Source: an uncultured Clostridia bacterium
Lineage (GTDB): Bacteria > Bacillota > Clostridia > Christensenellales > Aristaeellaceae
Assembly (NCBI GenBank): GCA_937934775.1
Contig: CALGYL010000403.1
Span: 1 to 32,098 of the forward strand
Reading direction: 5' to 3'
DNA length: 32,098 bases
The notes beneath the pieces were generated by a model. It was not told the origin of the DNA, ran no database searches, and saw only the letters and a list, made by a program, of their open reading frames with translations. Shown here piece after piece: positions 30,638-32,098 of this stretch. Position numbers and translations under genes: made by a program. The first letter of the stretch is position 1. Every line of letters begins with the position of its first letter.

Positions 30638-30697
30638 ATTCGTTTTATTAGTTCGTTCGTTTTTTTAGTTTAATTATATTATTGGTTCGTTCGTTTT
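30638..30697. repeat. AT-rich leader with 17-bp-phased GTTCGTTCGTTTT repeats
   Basis: GTTCGTTCGTTTT occurs at 30651-30663 and 30685-30697, exactly 34 bp apart, each preceded by TTATT. A shorter ATTCGTTTT lies at 30638, 17 bp from the matching part of the first. On the transcribed strand this reads AAAACGAACGAAC. It sits between the promoter at 30707-30735 and the binding-protein ATG, where regulator sites are common. Confidence 0.6.
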
Positions 30698-30706
30698 ATT
30701 AATAGT

Positions 30707-30735
30707 ATTATATGACACATTCGAACCAAAAGCAA
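30707..30735 (-). promoter_or_regulatory. promoter of the former sugar-transport operon
   Basis: On the minus strand TTGCTT (complement of 30730-30735) and TATAAT (complement of 30707-30712) have a 17-bp spacer. The pseudogene ATG is 125 bp downstream, leaving a long AT-rich leader. It may still drive the intact ROK kinase gene. Confidence 0.6.
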
Positions 30736-31068
30736 TGGTTTTTATCATATTTTTGTCTGTAATGGAGTGTGATTGTTGGGGGCACTGCGCGCACAGAAAC
30801 AATCGATGCGGAGAGGTCCGAGGTACAGCCCGATGCGCTCCACCCGCTGCCAGACTCCGCCGCGTTTCGCCAGTGGTTTCAGATCCGGGCCGATTCGTCC
30901 AGCGCGACGGAACAACTCTACTGGGACAAAAAATGGCGGCAGATCCAACCATTTCGGCTGGACCCGTTGCCTGCAAGGATCCTATTACGCAAGGAAAGAC
31001 CGGGGAATTTCAGGCGCATGCTACGCTCATCTTTCGTATCGAAAAACCTGCAAGGGCTTTTTTGCGTC
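30736..31068. other. gene-free stretch, no recognised feature
   Basis: About 330 bp between the transporter promoter and the terminator of the secreted-protein gene. Open frames exist on both strands, but none has a ribosome site with a family-like product. GC content is that of coding DNA rather than of the AT-rich leader next to it, so decayed coding sequence is possible. I could not match it to any family. Confidence 0.4.
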
Positions 31069-31094
31069 AAAAAAAGCCCGGCCTGTACGGTCGG
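31069..31094 (-). terminator. terminator of the secreted-protein gene
   Basis: On the minus strand CCGACC-GTACA-GGCCGG (one mismatch) is followed by GCTTTTTTT, 22 bp after the stop codon. A second A/T-rich hairpin (31054-31079) overlaps the T-run and could serve the other strand. Confidence 0.7.
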
Positions 31095-31115
31095 ACTTCA
31101 AGAAAAAGGTTCTCT

Positions 31116-31928
31116 TTATCCGGGAAGGACTTCTTCGTTGTAATGGTAGACCGATACAAGCTGACCGGATGTATCCATCAGCGCGACGCCCCAACTGACG
31201 GACCCTTCCTTGGCGTAGTGTCCGGTCAGGGTGCCGCTCTGGGTCAAAGGTTCATCCTCCGTGACGAGCGCTTCATTTTCGCAGAAGATCATGGCGGTGG
31301 CGACACCCTCGCTCAGTTTGATCTCGACTGTCTCGTTGTCCCCCACCTTCGGGGTCGCTTCGCCCGAGCGCGTCCGCCGGATGACGCCCGATGCCGCGTT
31401 GGTGGTAAAGGTCCAGCCCTTTGCGCCGTCGAGCTGGGTATTGCCAATGCCGTATTCCGGCACTACGATGCTATTCGCGCCAAGCGTGACGCTGTAGGTC
31501 TTGTCCGCGTCGAAAGAATTGTTGAGGGTCACCGTAAACTGGATGCCGCTCTCCCAAAACAGCCAGGCAAGTGTCTTTTCGTCAATGGGCGCGGCGGTCA
31601 CCCGCGCGCTGTCGGAGAACGAGATCTCCTCGATCGGCTCCTTAACGCCCGCTTCATACAGCTTGAGCGTTCCATCGCCCGCTTTGACGTCGCTGCGCGG
31701 CAGGTAGATTTTTAGCACGTTGATCGCGGTGTCGACGTTTTCATTGTTGAGCGGGTCGAGCACCATGTAGCCCAGCTTTTTGGTCATGTCGACCGGCGGC
31801 ACGCCCTTGTAGGGCTGCTCAGGCGATTGACCATTACTCCACTTGGCCACGGACTGCGCTGAAGCGGACATGCCGGTGAGCAAAACCAGCGTCATCAGAA
31901 TGACAAGCGCCTGAAGAATCTTTTTCAT
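31116..31928 (-). CDS. secreted protein of unknown function with Ig-like features
   Basis: 270 aa. An SPase I signal peptide (MKKILQALVILMTLVLLTG, cleavage near SASAQ) is followed by a beta-rich sequence with short repeats of the kind DGTLKLYEAG and NSFDADKTYSVTLGAN. These resemble SbsA-type Ig-like domains of surface proteins. There are no membrane segments after the signal and only one cysteine. ATG 31928 has GGGGGTG 10 bp upstream. It lies 60 bp after a membrane-anchored surface protein gene on the same strand and ends at a terminator, so the two are probably one operon of exported proteins. I do not recognise a specific family. Confidence 0.75.
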   Translation of the reverse strand: MKKILQALVILMTLVLLTGMSASAQSVAKWSNGQSPEQPYKGVPPVDMTKKLGYMVLDPLNNENVDTAINVLKIYLPRSDVKAGDGTLKLYEAGVKEPIEEISFSDSARVTAAPIDEKTLAWLFWESGIQFTVTLNNSFDADKTYSVTLGANSIVVPEYGIGNTQLDGAKGWTFTTNAASGVIRRTRSGEATPKVGDNETVEIKLSEGVATAMIFCENEALVTEDEPLTQSGTLTGHYAKEGSVSWGVALMDTSGQLVSVYHYNEEVLPG

Positions 31929-31953
31929 TTGAATCGCACCCCCGTTTTAATGT

Positions 31954-31979
31954 GCCGGAGCGCCGCGCGGCGCTCCGGC
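31954..31979. other. perfect 26-bp palindrome between the two exported-protein genes
   Basis: GCCGGAGCGCCGCGCGGCGC followed by TCCGGC is fully self-complementary (13 bp each arm). It starts 9 bp after the upstream stop codon on the minus strand. No U-run follows, so a 3' stabiliser or partial terminator is more likely than a full one. Confidence 0.6.
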
Positions 31980-31988
31980 GCGCGTCTG

Positions 31989-32098
31989 TTACTTGCTTTT
32001 CCCCTTGCGCTTGCGGCGGTCAGCCAGCAGCGCCGCAAGGAGGGCAAGAAGGCCGATGCCGGCGAACACGAACGGATAGGCCGGAATCTCTTCGCCCG
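31989..32098 (-). CDS. surface protein, C-terminal membrane anchor only (cut by window edge)
   Basis: The last 35 codons read EEIPAYPFVFAGIGLLALL, then AALLADRRKRKGKSK and a TAA. A hydrophobic helix followed by a basic tail is the end of a wall- or membrane-anchored exported protein. A true LPxTG sorting motif is not seen; EEIPAYP stands at that place. The rest lies beyond the window, so function cannot be judged. Confidence 0.6.
   Translation of the reverse strand, partial: GEEIPAYPFVFAGIGLLALLAALLADRRKRKGKSK

Noticed and set aside
30735..31715. 326-codon plus-strand frame through the transporter promoter side and the secreted protein
   Set aside because: Its second half is antisense to the secreted-protein gene, and the first half has no start signal or family match.

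Overview
The window is a GC-rich (about 60% by eye), gene-dense bacterial chromosome segment. The gene content points to an anaerobic member of the Clostridia. It has a fab cluster in the fabT-fabH-acpP-fabK-fabD-fabG-fabF order with an FMN-type FabK, an oxygen-sensitive glycyl radical enzyme with its activase, a VanW-domain protein, an AmmeMemoRadiSam locus and BMP-type nucleoside/purine transport. Shine-Dalgarno sites (GGAGG) and consensus sigma-A promoters are strong. The extracytoplasmic solute-binding proteins have ordinary signal peptides without a lipobox. I cannot name a genus.

Layout. (1) 1-4579, minus strand: a type II fatty acid synthesis operon with overlapping genes, led by a MarR/FabT-like regulator. 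It is read from a perfect TTGACA-17-TATAAT promoter with a TAATTAATTA palindrome over the -10. (2) 4768-6565: a C39-like putative peptidase (minus), a 168-bp quasi-palindrome, and a thiamine pyrophosphokinase (plus) with its own promoter and terminator. (3) 6567-13837: a divergent locus around a glycyl radical enzyme. The minus arm holds a GRE activase and a Gfo/Idh/MocA oxidoreductase. The plus arm holds a DeoR regulator, a ROK kinase and the GRE, followed by a YgjP-like metallopeptidase and an isochorismatase-like hydrolase. Kinase, sugar-type oxidoreductase and GRE together suggest radical catabolism of a phosphorylated sugar derivative, and anhydrosugar breakdown is the best specific guess. 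(4) 13844-16637: structured intergenic DNA, an intact MEMO-AMMECR1 fusion, and a radical SAM partner that is broken by an in-frame TGA and cut off by an IS256-family remnant. (5) 16687-19528, minus: VanW-domain protein, PAP2 phosphatase and GtrA-like membrane protein (cell envelope). (6) 19750-26729, minus: a purine-type operon of 8-oxoguanine-deaminase-like amidohydrolase, BMP binding protein, ABC ATPase, two permeases and a MerR/GyrI-type regulator. Its promoter has the 19-bp spacer typical of MerR control. (7) 26854-30735, minus: a decaying carbohydrate operon. A solute-binding protein pseudogene is fused by deletion to a permease remnant, followed by an intact ROK kinase, a GH2 beta-mannosidase pseudogene and a GH78-like fragment. 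(8) 31069-32098, minus: a secreted Ig-like protein of unknown function and the membrane-anchored C-terminus of a surface protein.

The window therefore combines stable housekeeping operons, one well-formed candidate catabolic system (the GRE locus) and two areas of active gene decay (amrS/IS256, and the glycan-utilisation operon).
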